Of a stretch of DNA of 64,000 nucleotides, positions 41,901 through 49,599 are shown piece by piece. Numbering within the stretch: position 1 is the first letter of the stretch; each line of letters starts with the position of its first letter. Origin of the DNA: Anaerolineae bacterium. Its GTDB lineage: Bacteria > Chloroflexota > Anaerolineae > Aggregatilineales > Phototrophicaceae. The notes beneath the pieces were generated by a model. It was not told the DNA's origin. It searched no databases and saw only the letters and a list, made by a program, of their open reading frames with translations. The stretch is from NCBI GenBank assembly GCA_017303635.1, contig JAFLCG010000003.1, positions 372,001 to 436,000 on the forward strand, in the 5' to 3' direction. The position numbers were made by a program, and so were the translations under genes.

Positions 41901-42215
41901 TATCCCAAGGCCCTGATGTATTACCGCCAGTCCCTGCGGGATGCCCTGGAACTGGGTGCTGACCCGATTGCGCTGGAATCGCTGGTGGGGATTGCCAGCG
42001 TCTATGTACAGGATCATCGGGATAGCGACGCCCTGGAACTCCTGCGGTTGGCGACGCGGCACCCAGCCACTAACCCGGAGATCAAAAGCCTGGCCGAACC
42101 GATCGTGGCAGCCATCAAGGCCCGGCTCCCGGAAGTACAGGTTACATCCGCGCTGGAGCAGGATGACCCGCTTGACCTGAGCGCCTTAGGCCAAAGGCTC
42201 CTGAAGGTTAGTTAA
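38952..42215 (+). CDS. Serine/threonine protein kinase with AAA-type ATPase and TPR repeats
   Basis: A 1087-residue regulator. The Hanks-type kinase (about 1-280) has a glycine loop GAGGMG near 20, VAIKRV, HRDLKPSN (Asp near 140), DFG, APE and DLYTCGVIAWELL. It is followed by an AAA/NTPase module (about 295-570; Walker A GESGVGKS near 326, Walker B FLIILEDLHWA) and about nine TPR units (about 700-1060: AEQHFENSREMLQAIGD etc.). This kinase-ATPase-TPR fusion is known in Chloroflexota and cyanobacteria (AAA ATPase of the AfsR/TOMM type). The ATPase is probably a conformational switch controlled by phosphorylation or ligand. ATG at 38952 is chosen over an adjacent TTG. Confidence 0.93.
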   Translation: MTTADTIRNLYTLIEPLGAGGMGIVYRALDRLNDRPVAIKRVVVPPELLDFMSRTRSDDYYIGLAKEFEVLASLRHPHIIAVYDYGFDEQKQPYLVMELIDHAEELTGAGENLSTEQKVDILLQMFEALDYLHRRGVIHRDLKPSNVLMNRPDGKDYLVRVLDFGLSLREGEGQIEGDTAGTINYMAPEVLEGDAASIAADLYTCGVIAWELLTGNHPFDGDSLDEMIELILKKPLDIDQSAIPEALKPIVKRLMARQPNERYPSAWEVSTALSAVIHRTQIESAAVRESFLQAASFVGRDFEIGILEKALHQATEGKGSGWLVGGESGVGKSRLLDELRIRALVSGVQVVRGQAVEGDSSQYAMWRDVLRRLILATQVSDLEAAILKPFVADIAEMLGRPIADPAELPGDAGLRRLALTISDLLRRCPEPFLIILEDLHWAEQGHELIRQIATQLGEMRIMLVGTYRNDEAPDLTTHLEGLKVIPLGRLDADAVMKLSEKMIGEAANVPGVRELIAKETEGNVFFIVEVVRALAAESGRLQDIGRASLPAKVLSGGIEAVIRKRLERVPTVGRRLLTIAAIGGRQLEEPVLRGLLKAHPDYLTGLDLERWLVACSDAAVLTIIDGQWRFAHDKLREALLADVATTDVPAFNRHLAEAIESTVTDLKPYAARLARHWRAAGVPEKELGYVMLAGESAYLTSANLDSVAAFKRALDILDANPTLDSNERRLDATIKLAKVYIRLSQYDDARALLDEKLLVAAGNNLQAAEITAEMGRIALYQGEYSEAESRLNNSLQRYREHQSALGAARALISLGRASIYQGRGEQAETYFRESLTTLGESADPWAKAQAMAGIAYVLTDRGEFPQAVEYLQSSLELYRSIGNREGMAGALLDLGQVAMFQGNLSEAAVHYQQSLSSFRDIEDRWGMAAVLNNLGFIALQQEQYPEAEQHFENSREMLQAIGDRASVANTVNNLGHVAKGRQDYPKALMYYRQSLRDALELGADPIALESLVGIASVYVQDHRDSDALELLRLATRHPATNPEIKSLAEPIVAAIKARLPEVQVTSALEQDDPLDLSALGQRLLKVS

Positions 42216-42242
42216 CCCCCACCATACCCCGTTTATCACCTA

Positions 42243-42280
42243 AAACGATGCCGGCATCCCATGTGGTGCCGGCATCGTTT
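42243..42280 (+). terminator. Hairpin terminator after the kinase gene
   Basis: A 14-bp stem (AAACGATGCCGGCA / TGCCGGCATCGTTT) with a ten-base loop. The T-run is short (TTT). Confidence 0.65.
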
Positions 42281-42287
42281 ACGCTTT

Positions 42288-42324
42288 GCAGAAATTTTTC
42301 GTAATATATTTACGCTATTTCTGC
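42288..42324. promoter_or_regulatory. Composite palindrome in the leader of the 42385 gene
   Basis: Outer arms GCAGAAAT / ATTTCTGC and inner arms CGTAA / TTACG, AT-rich loop. It lies 60 bases ahead of the start codon. It may be an operator or a leader-RNA hairpin. Confidence 0.35.
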
Positions 42325-42384
42325 CGGACCTCCGCCATAATCCTAGATTAGAAACAGCTTGGTCGTTTCCTCCCGGAGTGCACT

Positions 42385-43551
42385 ATGGCGCGCCTGAAAG
42401 CAAATTTCATTATCCAGATCATCGTTGTGTTGTTCATCCTACAGGCCGGGCAGGTCTTTGCGCAGTCGCAATCCTTGCCGGCAATTCCCGGCCAGACCAT
42501 TCTGAATCAGGTCATCAACCAGACGAACGGGCCGACCTTCACCCCGTTTGGGACGCCGATCGCAATCAAGAACCAGTTGAACGGCTTCAGCAGTAGTTCA
42601 TTACCGGGTGTCCCCAGCAATCTGGATTACGACAAAGCGATTAGCTACTTTGACCGTTCCGGGAATCTGATGGAACTGGTCATTCCCATCAAGAACAGCG
42701 CTACGGCGGTGCTGGACCCCAATATGACGACACCCGGCGCGAATCCAATGCCCGGCAAAATCATCGGGGCGGTTTGGCAGCGAGGACGTGGAACCCGTGT
42801 AGTGGTCGCTGTGTTCCAGCAGGGCAGCAACGGCGCGAGCCTGCCGCCAATGGAACTGCGCTTCTATACAAACTCGACCAGCTACTATACCGAAGGCATG
42901 CTCTACAGCGCGTTTGTAGATTACTTCAACGATGGACGGTTGGAACGGGTGGACGCCGGGGCGGTGATTGCGGCCTACAACAGCTGCATCTCAATCGGTC
43001 TGGAGCAGGTCTGCTGGTATCCGTATTCGCTGGATGTCATTCGTGATCAGATGTCCAAGGACTTGATCCAGGCAGCCTGGAATCGGGCGACCGCGCGTTA
43101 CCAGATCATGGTAGGTTTTGACCTGCCGCGCACTGTGCCAGATATGATCGGCGCTAACCGGCGCAGTACCTGCGCCAGCCAACTCAACAGTGCTTCATCC
43201 TTTGATAACTTGACGCGTTGCGCAGCCAACCTGGTCATGACGAGTTCCTCAAGTGCGCAGCCTGGTCAACCCATTGGTTTATGGGTGGTGAGAGCAGCCG
43301 CTGACCTCAAGGCCTACCGCACCAACGGCACCTATACCGGCTCGGTTCCGGTTGGGGAATATCTGGTAGTGGATGCGACCCCAACACGCAATACCCCCGG
43401 TCAGGTGGGTGTGTTGATGCTGGTGAACATCAATAGCAACGATCACTACCTGATCCCATCGGTTGCCATGCAGAGCTTTGCCAACAACAGCAGCATCGAA
43501 GAATCCCAGGCAGGCGTGAAGGACGGTACTATCCGCTTCCGTGGGTTCTAG
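42385..43551 (+). CDS. Secreted protein of unknown function
   Basis: 388 residues with a signal peptide (MARLKANFIIQIIVVLFILQAGQVFAQ). The mature part has no recognised catalytic motif; it contains a few cysteines (NSCISIGLEQVCWYP, RRSTCASQ, LTRCAANL) that could form disulfides. The DLKAYRTNGTYTGSVPVGEYLVVDATP strand pattern resembles a small beta domain near the C-terminus. GGAG lies 8 bases before the ATG. A strong terminator follows. It lies between the kinase gene and a small secreted peptide gene in the same direction but is separated by terminators. Confidence 0.7.
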   Translation: MARLKANFIIQIIVVLFILQAGQVFAQSQSLPAIPGQTILNQVINQTNGPTFTPFGTPIAIKNQLNGFSSSSLPGVPSNLDYDKAISYFDRSGNLMELVIPIKNSATAVLDPNMTTPGANPMPGKIIGAVWQRGRGTRVVVAVFQQGSNGASLPPMELRFYTNSTSYYTEGMLYSAFVDYFNDGRLERVDAGAVIAAYNSCISIGLEQVCWYPYSLDVIRDQMSKDLIQAAWNRATARYQIMVGFDLPRTVPDMIGANRRSTCASQLNSASSFDNLTRCAANLVMTSSSSAQPGQPIGLWVVRAAADLKAYRTNGTYTGSVPVGEYLVVDATPTRNTPGQVGVLMLVNINSNDHYLIPSVAMQSFANNSSIEESQAGVKDGTIRFRGF

Positions 43552-43560
43552 GCTGAGTTA

Positions 43561-43602
43561 AAAACGAGATGGTGGGTTAAAGAGTACCCACCATCTCGTT
43601 TT
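43561..43602 (+). terminator. Strong Rho-independent terminator
   Basis: 17-bp perfect arms (43561-43577 and 43586-43602) starting AAAACGAGATGG, then TGTTT. Confidence 0.92.
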
Positions 43603-43712
43603 GTTTACCTCTTTTCGTTAAATTTCAAAATTCATTTACTCAATTTGACCGCTTATGACCTCATAATGATGAATAAGGCTCCAAGACGAATGCCCTTCAG
43701 AGGAGGTGTAAT

Positions 43713-43886
43713 ATGTCAAGATGGCGCACTCTTTTATCCGTACTTGTTTTGATTCTGATGTTGACTCTAACGGTGGTGCCTACACTAGCCTGGGAGCCAC
43801 TGCCCAAGCAGGTGACTGCTGGAGATTGGGATACCGATTGGGAAGATATGCAACCGCAGGGTACGATCTGGTATCGCGGTGGGTAA
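43713..43886 (+). CDS. Small secreted tryptophan-rich peptide precursor (57 aa)
   Basis: An exceptionally good ribosome site (AGGAGGTGT, 4 bases before ATG) introduces a 57-codon frame ending in TAA, followed by its own terminator. The N-terminus (MSRWRTLLSVLVLILMLTL...) is a signal peptide, with a likely cut after TLA (about residue 26). The 31-residue mature part is acidic, with four Trp (GDWDTDWEDM, TIWYRGG) and a glycine end. Whether it is a pheromone, bacteriocin or wall-bound peptide cannot be told. No processing or immunity gene is adjacent. Confidence 0.65.
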   Translation: MSRWRTLLSVLVLILMLTLTVVPTLAWEPLPKQVTAGDWDTDWEDMQPQGTIWYRGG

Positions 43887-43921
43887 TTGAGTTTGTGGTA
43901 ACTCATTATCGTGCAGAATTG

Positions 43922-43952
43922 AAACGGCATCAGAACAAATCTGATGCCGTTT
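43922..43952 (+). terminator. Rho-independent terminator of the small peptide gene
   Basis: A 13-bp stem (AAACGGCATCAGA / TCTGATGCCGTTT) with a five-base loop, then TAT. It starts 36 bases after the stop. Confidence 0.85.
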
Positions 43953-43966
43953 TATATTGCGATCGC

Positions 43967-45532
43967 TCAACGACTTTTGAGGTGATCGGCCAACCGGAGT
44001 GAGAGCGCGACGATAGTCAGGGTGGAGTTGGCAAAGCCGCCGGTGGGGAAAACGGCGCTGCCCGCGACATACAGATTTTCCACGGTGTGCAGGCGTGAAT
44101 CCGGGTTAACGATCCCTTGTGCCGGGTCACTGCTCATCCGTAATGCGCCCATGTGATGGTCGCCGGTTGCCAGCGCACCAGGGTGCGGCGGAAAGCTCCA
44201 GTCCTCGGCCCCACCGCTGAGATCCGTGATGTATTCATATTCAACCGCCCCACGTTCGCGCAGGTAGGCTTCACACAAATCGAGCGCGCGGACAGCAGTG
44301 CGCTTATCTTCCTCGCGCATCCGCCAGTCGATATGGGCGACGGGTTGCCCGAAAACCGCATCGGTTTGCGCCGGGTTCACGCTGATCTCACTGACCTCAT
44401 TGGGAACCTGTTCCCAATTCAGGTTGACCACGGCTTCATCCCCGGCAGGGTTAAAGCGCAAAATGATACGGAAGTTGCCGATGTGCTCGGCCTCCAGCGC
44501 CGCTTCAGTCGGGACGAGTACCCCCCAGGCGTTAAAGACACACATATCAAAGAGCAGTTCCGGGTTGACCAGGGGCGCGCTGTCGTGGCGATAAGTACCG
44601 CCTTCGATCGGCGGGGGTTCAAGGCGCACCTGCTGGTCACGAAAGAAACTGCGGATTTCTGTAGCGACTGGAGCGCTAAAACGTACACGAGCAGCATTGG
44701 TCAGCAGGGGGTGGACATGGAAGCCCCGGCCCAAATGCCCGGCAGCGTTCTGCCCTAAATCACCCGCCAGGCGCAGCGCCCGCACATTTTCGATGCCACC
44801 CATCGCCAGCACATAGCGTTTAGCCCCAACTGTGAAGCGTCGCCCGGCTTTGCCATCCTCGATGGTCTGACACTGGAGGCCCTTCACCTTATCCTGTTCC
44901 GGGGTGGTGTTGATGCCGATGAGGTGGGCGTTGAACAACACCATGACGTTATCGGCGGCGCTCAGTTCCGGGCCGAACTGCACCTGAAAATCATGGAGCG
45001 ATTCTTCGTACTGGGCATGCATGATCGCGCCGGTCAGCGCGTCCCCAGGCTGCGGATCAAAGGAATGGGCGTAGAGAACACGCTCCCAATAAGCGATGTC
45101 ATCATAATTGAAGGGGCCAAAATGCCCGAAGTGATGGGCTGCGGCGTAATAGGGAAGCAGTTCGGTCAGGTCAAAAGGCCAACTGGCATCTCGGTAGCCA
45201 GGGCGGGAGCGAAAGTCGATTGGATCGAGCGGACGGGACCAGAAACCGAAGTGGTTGGTGGTCCCGCCATACATATGCAGGCGGGAACGATCGCTGAAGA
45301 CCGGATCCACTTTACTGAGGAAATCGCCGTGAGTCCCTTTGTAGATGGCCTGTTGAGCGGGTACCGGGCGGCCCCGGTCGTTGGATGATCCGCTGGCTAA
45401 AAGCAAAACCCGCAGCGGCGACCCGATCAGGCGACGGGCGATGGCAATGCCGGCAGCCCCCGCACCGACAATGCAGACATCGTAATCGGTCATGCGGATG
45501 CCAGCAGGGAAGCGGTCAGCGTAGAGATACAT
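43967..45532 (-). CDS. GMC-family FAD-dependent oxidoreductase
   Basis: 521 residues. A Rossmann motif, VCIVGAGAAGIAIARRL (residues about 18-35), a HMYGGTTNHFGFW substrate/FAD contact, RFTVGAKRYVLAMGGIENVRALRLAG (piece: YVLAMGGIENVRAL) and the GMC C-terminal domain (HHMGALRM, VENLYVAGSAVFPTGG.ANSTLTIVALSLRLADHL) identify a glucose-methanol-choline-type or pyranose-2-oxidase-type enzyme. It likely oxidises a sugar or alcohol. ATG at 45532 has AAAGG upstream; an inner ATG at 45493 is possible. It is followed in the opposite direction by the small peptide gene. A palindrome lies upstream at 45576. Confidence 0.88.
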   Translation of the reverse strand: MYLYADRFPAGIRMTDYDVCIVGAGAAGIAIARRLIGSPLRVLLLASGSSNDRGRPVPAQQAIYKGTHGDFLSKVDPVFSDRSRLHMYGGTTNHFGFWSRPLDPIDFRSRPGYRDASWPFDLTELLPYYAAAHHFGHFGPFNYDDIAYWERVLYAHSFDPQPGDALTGAIMHAQYEESLHDFQVQFGPELSAADNVMVLFNAHLIGINTTPEQDKVKGLQCQTIEDGKAGRRFTVGAKRYVLAMGGIENVRALRLAGDLGQNAAGHLGRGFHVHPLLTNAARVRFSAPVATEIRSFFRDQQVRLEPPPIEGGTYRHDSAPLVNPELLFDMCVFNAWGVLVPTEAALEAEHIGNFRIILRFNPAGDEAVVNLNWEQVPNEVSEISVNPAQTDAVFGQPVAHIDWRMREEDKRTAVRALDLCEAYLRERGAVEYEYITDLSGGAEDWSFPPHPGALATGDHHMGALRMSSDPAQGIVNPDSRLHTVENLYVAGSAVFPTGGFANSTLTIVALSLRLADHLKSR

Positions 45533-45575
45533 CGTAAAGCCTTTGCAATATATATATTGAAACTATAGGCATGAA

Positions 45576-45601
45576 CAAATGCACGCTTTAATGTGCATTT
45601 G
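45576..45601. promoter_or_regulatory. Palindrome upstream of the GMC oxidoreductase gene
   Basis: Arms CAAATGCAC and GTGCATTTG with an eight-base spacer, 44 bases upstream of the start codon on the minus strand. Possible repressor operator. Confidence 0.4.
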
Positions 45602-45693
45602 ATCGGATTCTATATCGGTAGGAGACCGGGTGTCAAGCGATGTATGGGCTGCGTGGCGCGGTGGTCGTCGAAGTCGGTTCCGGTTTGTGAATC

Positions 45694-45720
45694 GGGCGGA
45701 CAGGGTTAGTCCGCCCCTGC
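45694..45720 (-). repeat. REP-type hairpin
   Basis: GGGCGGAC / GTCCGCCC with a seven-base loop and a CTGC edge. It belongs to the hairpin family at 6453 and 53888. Confidence 0.55.
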
Positions 45721-45722
45721 AC

Positions 45723-45743
45723 TATTGACTAGCGACTATGCTC
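45723..45743. repeat. Heptanucleotide array overlapping the pfkB-like stop codon
   Basis: TATTGAC, TAGCGAC and TATGCTC in register. It provides the TAG stop (45729-45731) of the gene on the minus strand. Confidence 0.55.
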
Positions 45744-46646
45744 CACAGCCCAGGCAAAACGCTCGTCACGCAGTTGGGCAAAATTCGGTCGGGAGGGGTC
45801 AAGCACGCCGACCGTCTCCACGCTGAACGATGAAGCGACCGTTCCGTAACAACCCGCCGTCTTTAAGTCTTTTGAGCGCATCCAGCCGACCAGAAACGCG
45901 CCACAGTAGGTATTGCCCGCCCCGGTGACATCAACTACCTGGGGAACGGGGACTGCCGGGATATGAATCACCTCACTGCTGCCCTGCTGCGCCAGCAGCG
46001 ACCCTTGCTCACCCATTCGGAGGGCGACCACGCGCGCACCATCACTCAAGAGCTTTTGCAGCAGGTGTTCTGGCTCTTTGACCCCGTAGATAAGGCTGGC
46101 TTCCAGCAGATTGGGAGAAACGATCTCGGCCAGCGGCAAGGCATCCCGGAAGTCAGCGGCATTTTCCGGCACCATAAAGTGCTGCTCCGGCTCCCAGAAT
46201 ACAACTGCATCCTTAAAGAGCGCCCGGTATTGACGGAATTCGGCAGCATCCCTCAGGAGTGTGACGGCTTTGGCCCCTTTGGCTCCCTCCGGCACCTGCT
46301 CCGGGGTTGGCTCGATCAGGAATGGCTGATAATCATTGGTGCGCCAGATTTCGGTACGACGACCATTCCACTCAAAAATCTGCCAGGCGCGGATCATGGG
46401 CAGATCGAGGTAGCGCACGTAGGACAGGTCAAAGTCGCGCTCCACCCGGCTGATGACCGACTCCGGGATCGTTTCGCGCTGGCTGGAGAGGGCGGCCAAC
46501 AGGACGGGCCGCTCCTCCCAACAGATTAAGCCGGAGGCCGTATGAGTCACACCGCCGCCGATGACCGCCATATCCGTACGGCCATCCGGGTAAACGATGT
46601 CATCAATGATGATGCTGCCGACGCAGACGAACTCCGGCGCGCTCAC
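45729..46646 (-). CDS. PfkB-family carbohydrate kinase-like protein with an altered catalytic base
   Basis: 305 residues of ribokinase fold. It begins VCVGSIIIDDIVYPDGR, with GGGVTHTASG as the sugar-binding loop and the anion-hole region VVDVTGAGNTYCGAF near 245. In normal PfkB enzymes this motif is DTxGAGD, and the Asp is the catalytic base. Here it reads GAGN (codon AAT), which is confirmed on the DNA. So activity could be altered or lost, or the role may be binding only. Its start overlaps the SIS gene stop (ATGA), indicating co-translation. The substrate is unknown. Confidence 0.85.
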   Translation of the reverse strand: MSAPEFVCVGSIIIDDIVYPDGRTDMAVIGGGVTHTASGLICWEERPVLLAALSSQRETIPESVISRVERDFDLSYVRYLDLPMIRAWQIFEWNGRRTEIWRTNDYQPFLIEPTPEQVPEGAKGAKAVTLLRDAAEFRQYRALFKDAVVFWEPEQHFMVPENAADFRDALPLAEIVSPNLLEASLIYGVKEPEHLLQKLLSDGARVVALRMGEQGSLLAQQGSSEVIHIPAVPVPQVVDVTGAGNTYCGAFLVGWMRSKDLKTAGCYGTVASSFSVETVGVLDPSRPNFAQLRDERFAWAVEHSR

Positions 46647-47806
46647 CGCAGCACCTCATCAATCATGTGGCTATCGCGGATGCGGGAAGCGCCTTCTTTC
46701 GACCACGGGACGGTGCGCCCACCCTCGAAGTTACGGAAATAGGCGGTACCGAGCATGGCAGCGCGTTCTGCTGCCAGCAGTTCGCCGGGGATGCTGGCAA
46801 CCAAGGGCAGGAAGCATTCGCGCACCTTCCCTTTGATCGGCCAGACGGCGTCCACAAACTGACTGATGGCCTGCTCGCCTTCCGGTACTACCGCGACAAC
46901 CGGGCGGCTGATGCTCTGGGCGGCGCGGGCGAGTTCCGCCATGCGGTCGGAGTCAAATCCGGCGGCATTCAGCAGGATGGTGGGGGTCGGCTGGCTGACG
47001 AAGTACTGGAGGTGAGTCCATTCTTCAGTTTCCTGCGCCATCGACGGTTCGCCAGTGGCTTCCAGCAGTTTGGCCGCGCTGAACATAGCCGCACCAAAGA
47101 GCGGCCCACCGGCCACAAAATCGAAAGCCGTTGCGGTAGGCCACTTGGCTGCCCATTCCTTGACCAACGGCTCACAGGCGGTGATGGTCGCGGCGAGCAC
47201 ATCCGCCAGGCCGCGCAGTTCGGCGCGGAGTTGATCAGCTGCGGCGGTGGTCAGGTGACCGCGCACTTCCCCGATGCGGATGGCGGCACTGTAAAGCGCA
47301 ACCTGGGAGGCCAGATACGAACGTACGCCCGGGACAACCATGCCGCGCATTTCATCCGGCAGCGGTGGAACGGTGGTCAGGAAGGTGGACTCGGCGGTTT
47401 GGGCCAGCGGTGAACCCGCCGTGCCGGTGAGGGCGATGGCGGTGGCCCCGGCTTTGCGAGCGAGCGCCGCCGCTTCAATGGTGCGGCTGACGACGCCACT
47501 GACCGAAACGGTGATGACCAGGTTGGTCAGGGGGCCGGTGGGCGGCAGATAGCCGACGGTATAACGGCTGAAGCTGAGTGAACTGAGCGCCTGTGCCTGG
47601 ATGCCCGCCAGTTGGTGGAACGCCAGTTCCGCGCCGTAGGAGGCGTGGTAGCTATCCCCGCAGCCGACCAGGTAGATGCGCTTGACGCCGGTGCAAACTT
47701 CAAAGCTGAAGCTGCGGCGGGCGGATTCATCAAAGGGTTGGGCGACCGCGCGGACTAGATCCGGCAGGGTATCGATTTGCTGATGCATGGGGGAACGAGT
47801 AGTCAT
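46643..47806 (-). CDS. SIS-domain sugar isomerase/aminotransferase-like protein (GlmS-C-like)
   Basis: 387 residues with two SIS domains: the first (about 45-185) has RIYLVGCGDSYHASYGAEL and TVSVSGVVSRTIEAA; the second (about 215-375) has DFVAGGPLFGAAMFSAAKLLEATGE and a QETEEWTHLQYF stretch, like AgaS/GlmS/FrlB phosphosugar enzymes. No glutaminase domain is present. It could deaminate or isomerise amino-sugar or fructosamine phosphates. It overlaps the PfkB-like gene by ATGA and is probably first in a two-gene operon. Confidence 0.88.
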   Translation of the reverse strand: MTTRSPMHQQIDTLPDLVRAVAQPFDESARRSFSFEVCTGVKRIYLVGCGDSYHASYGAELAFHQLAGIQAQALSSLSFSRYTVGYLPPTGPLTNLVITVSVSGVVSRTIEAAALARKAGATAIALTGTAGSPLAQTAESTFLTTVPPLPDEMRGMVVPGVRSYLASQVALYSAAIRIGEVRGHLTTAAADQLRAELRGLADVLAATITACEPLVKEWAAKWPTATAFDFVAGGPLFGAAMFSAAKLLEATGEPSMAQETEEWTHLQYFVSQPTPTILLNAAGFDSDRMAELARAAQSISRPVVAVVPEGEQAISQFVDAVWPIKGKVRECFLPLVASIPGELLAAERAAMLGTAYFRNFEGGRTVPWSKEGASRIRDSHMIDEVLR

Positions 47807-47890
47807 AAGGCGTAACTCTCCTGTACAAAATCGGCTTCAACTATGGGAGGAGATGATAGCGTGCAGCGGCGGATGTGGCGATGTGGGTGG

Positions 47891-48169
47891 TTAGGCTGGG
47901 ATGGGTTTCCATACTCGCGGTAACCAGTAGGGAATGGACAGGATGTGGTCAGCGCGGCGGCGGAGGGTACGCGGCAGACGGATGCGGCGCTGGCGGTAGG
48001 ACGTGGGGAGCAGCACATCCGGATTTGAAACATCAAACCTAATATATGGGATGCCAAGCAGCGCATCTCCTTGGCGACTGATGGAATAAATCAGGCGAAA
48101 ATTGAAGAAGCCAAGTAGCGTCCACACTAGGAAAACCACGATCAATTCATGTCGTGATGCGCCCTGCAT
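47891..48169 (-). CDS. Small membrane protein with one helix (92 aa)
   Basis: ATG at 48169 has GAGG 7 bases upstream. HELIVVFLVWTLLGFFNFRLIY (about residues 6-27; piece ELIVVFLVWTLLGFF) is a membrane helix. The rest is basic (YRQRRIRLPRTLRRRAD) and would face the cytoplasm. It starts 42 bases after the stop of the MFS gene, so it is likely in its operon. Family unknown. Confidence 0.55.
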   Translation of the reverse strand: MQGASRHELIVVFLVWTLLGFFNFRLIYSISRQGDALLGIPYIRFDVSNPDVLLPTSYRQRRIRLPRTLRRRADHILSIPYWLPRVWKPIPA

Positions 48170-48211
48170 GATGTGCCTCTGATCCCTGAAGTGTGAGCGC
48201 ATCGCTCCAGG

Positions 48212-49438
48212 TCATGCCTCACCCGCTACAATCGGGGGTTTGGCTAAACGACTGGCAAGGGCATGTCTATAGATGAAACTCCTCACCACGATGAGGCCAA
48301 TGACCAGTGCAACGGCCAAATTAAACCATGAAAACGTGCCTGACTCCACCATGACGCCTGCGATCAGCGCCGTCAGCACGTAGGGGATGCGGGTGAGTAA
48401 CGCCACGGTTGAAAGGGTTGTTGCGCGAGATTCGGAAGGGATGCGCTCGTTCAAGACAATCGAAGCCCATGTCCGCGACATCTCTCCCCCGATGCGGAGA
48501 CATAGCAGCGCGAAGAAGCCCCACCCGCCTAAAGGCAGTGCCGCCCCCGCAAAACCTGTTGCAAGCACCAGGGTCAGGACAGCCAGACCCGTAAAGTCAT
48601 TGAAGCGTTTACGCAAGTAGGGTACAAGGGGCATCAGCAGGACTGCGATAGTTGCCACAATTGCGTAGATCACTGCTTGTTCATCGGCGAAAAAGCCAAA
48701 GCTGGTCGCAATCGCCGGTTGTATCAAACCGAATGAGAAGAGAAACATACCGCCCAACGCTGCAAAGATGATCCCCACATATGGGCGCAGCTCCGGCATC
48801 GCCAACTGGCGGAAACCCTGCGTCAATTGGTTGCGATAGGCACGAAAAGTTAAGTGACCTACTGCCTTCACTTGCGGCTCGTGCAGTCCGAATGCCGCAA
48901 CCATGCCAATCATCAAGGCAATCGCATAGACATAGTGGGGCAGACGCATATCGATGTTGTACAGGATGCCGCCGATCAGGAGGGCGACGATGTAGGCCAT
49001 GATAGCCAGCATGTTCACAGCCGATGCGACCTGTGGATATTGGGTTTCTTGCCCGCGCTCCTTTAACGAATCAAAGGCTATCGCTTCCGCCGCGCCAGAG
49101 TAAAACGCCCAACCGATCTGCGAGAGCCAAAAGCCGAAGATCAACACCCATGCTGCATCGGATGCCGCCATGATGATGTAGCCACCACCTGCGAAGGCGT
49201 AGGCCAGAATCAGGGTTCGCTTTCTGCTCATGGTATCGGCGATGGCACCCGTCGGGATTTCCATCAGTAAGCCAAATGCAAACCCGATAGCATCGACCAA
49301 CCCAAGCTGCCCATAGGTCATCAGGCGCAGCCAGAAGAAAATCCAATTACTGCTGATGAATGACGCTGACAGGGCGCAGGTCATCACATAATAAATACCA
49401 ATGTTGCGGTTTGGTATTGGAAGCGGACTGATCATCAA
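48212..49438 (-). CDS. Major facilitator superfamily transporter
   Basis: 408 residues, twelve predicted helices. Motif A is GAIADTMSRKRTL (helix 2-3 loop), with LMEIPTG before it. It lacks a clear family signature, so the substrate could be a drug, sugar or metabolite. It probably forms a transcript with the 92-residue protein downstream. No regulator is adjacent. Confidence 0.85.
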   Translation of the reverse strand: MMISPLPIPNRNIGIYYVMTCALSASFISSNWIFFWLRLMTYGQLGLVDAIGFAFGLLMEIPTGAIADTMSRKRTLILAYAFAGGGYIIMAASDAAWVLIFGFWLSQIGWAFYSGAAEAIAFDSLKERGQETQYPQVASAVNMLAIMAYIVALLIGGILYNIDMRLPHYVYAIALMIGMVAAFGLHEPQVKAVGHLTFRAYRNQLTQGFRQLAMPELRPYVGIIFAALGGMFLFSFGLIQPAIATSFGFFADEQAVIYAIVATIAVLLMPLVPYLRKRFNDFTGLAVLTLVLATGFAGAALPLGGWGFFALLCLRIGGEMSRTWASIVLNERIPSESRATTLSTVALLTRIPYVLTALIAGVMVESGTFSWFNLAVALVIGLIVVRSFIYRHALASRLAKPPIVAGEA

Positions 49439-49478
49439 TTGACCTTTAGAGAAACGTTAAGAGCTTCAGTGTATCATA

Positions 49479-49599
49479 CTGCACTAGTAACTACTCAGCC
49501 CTCACCCCCAACCCCTCTCCCAAATCCGCCGCAGACGGAGGGGAGAGGGTAGCCAGAGCCGGGAAAGTACAGTAGGTACTTGAGTAGTTACCTGCACTA
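49479..49599. mobile_element. MITE with perfect terminal inverted repeats and target-site duplication
   Basis: 8-bp direct repeats CTGCACTA at 49479-49486 and 49592-49599 flank a 105-bp element (49487-49591) that begins GTAACTACTCA and ends TGAGTAGTTAC. The inside carries the GCCCTCACCCCCAACCCC repeat type, related to 28600, and contains no gene. This has the structure of a non-autonomous transposon insertion. Confidence 0.85.
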
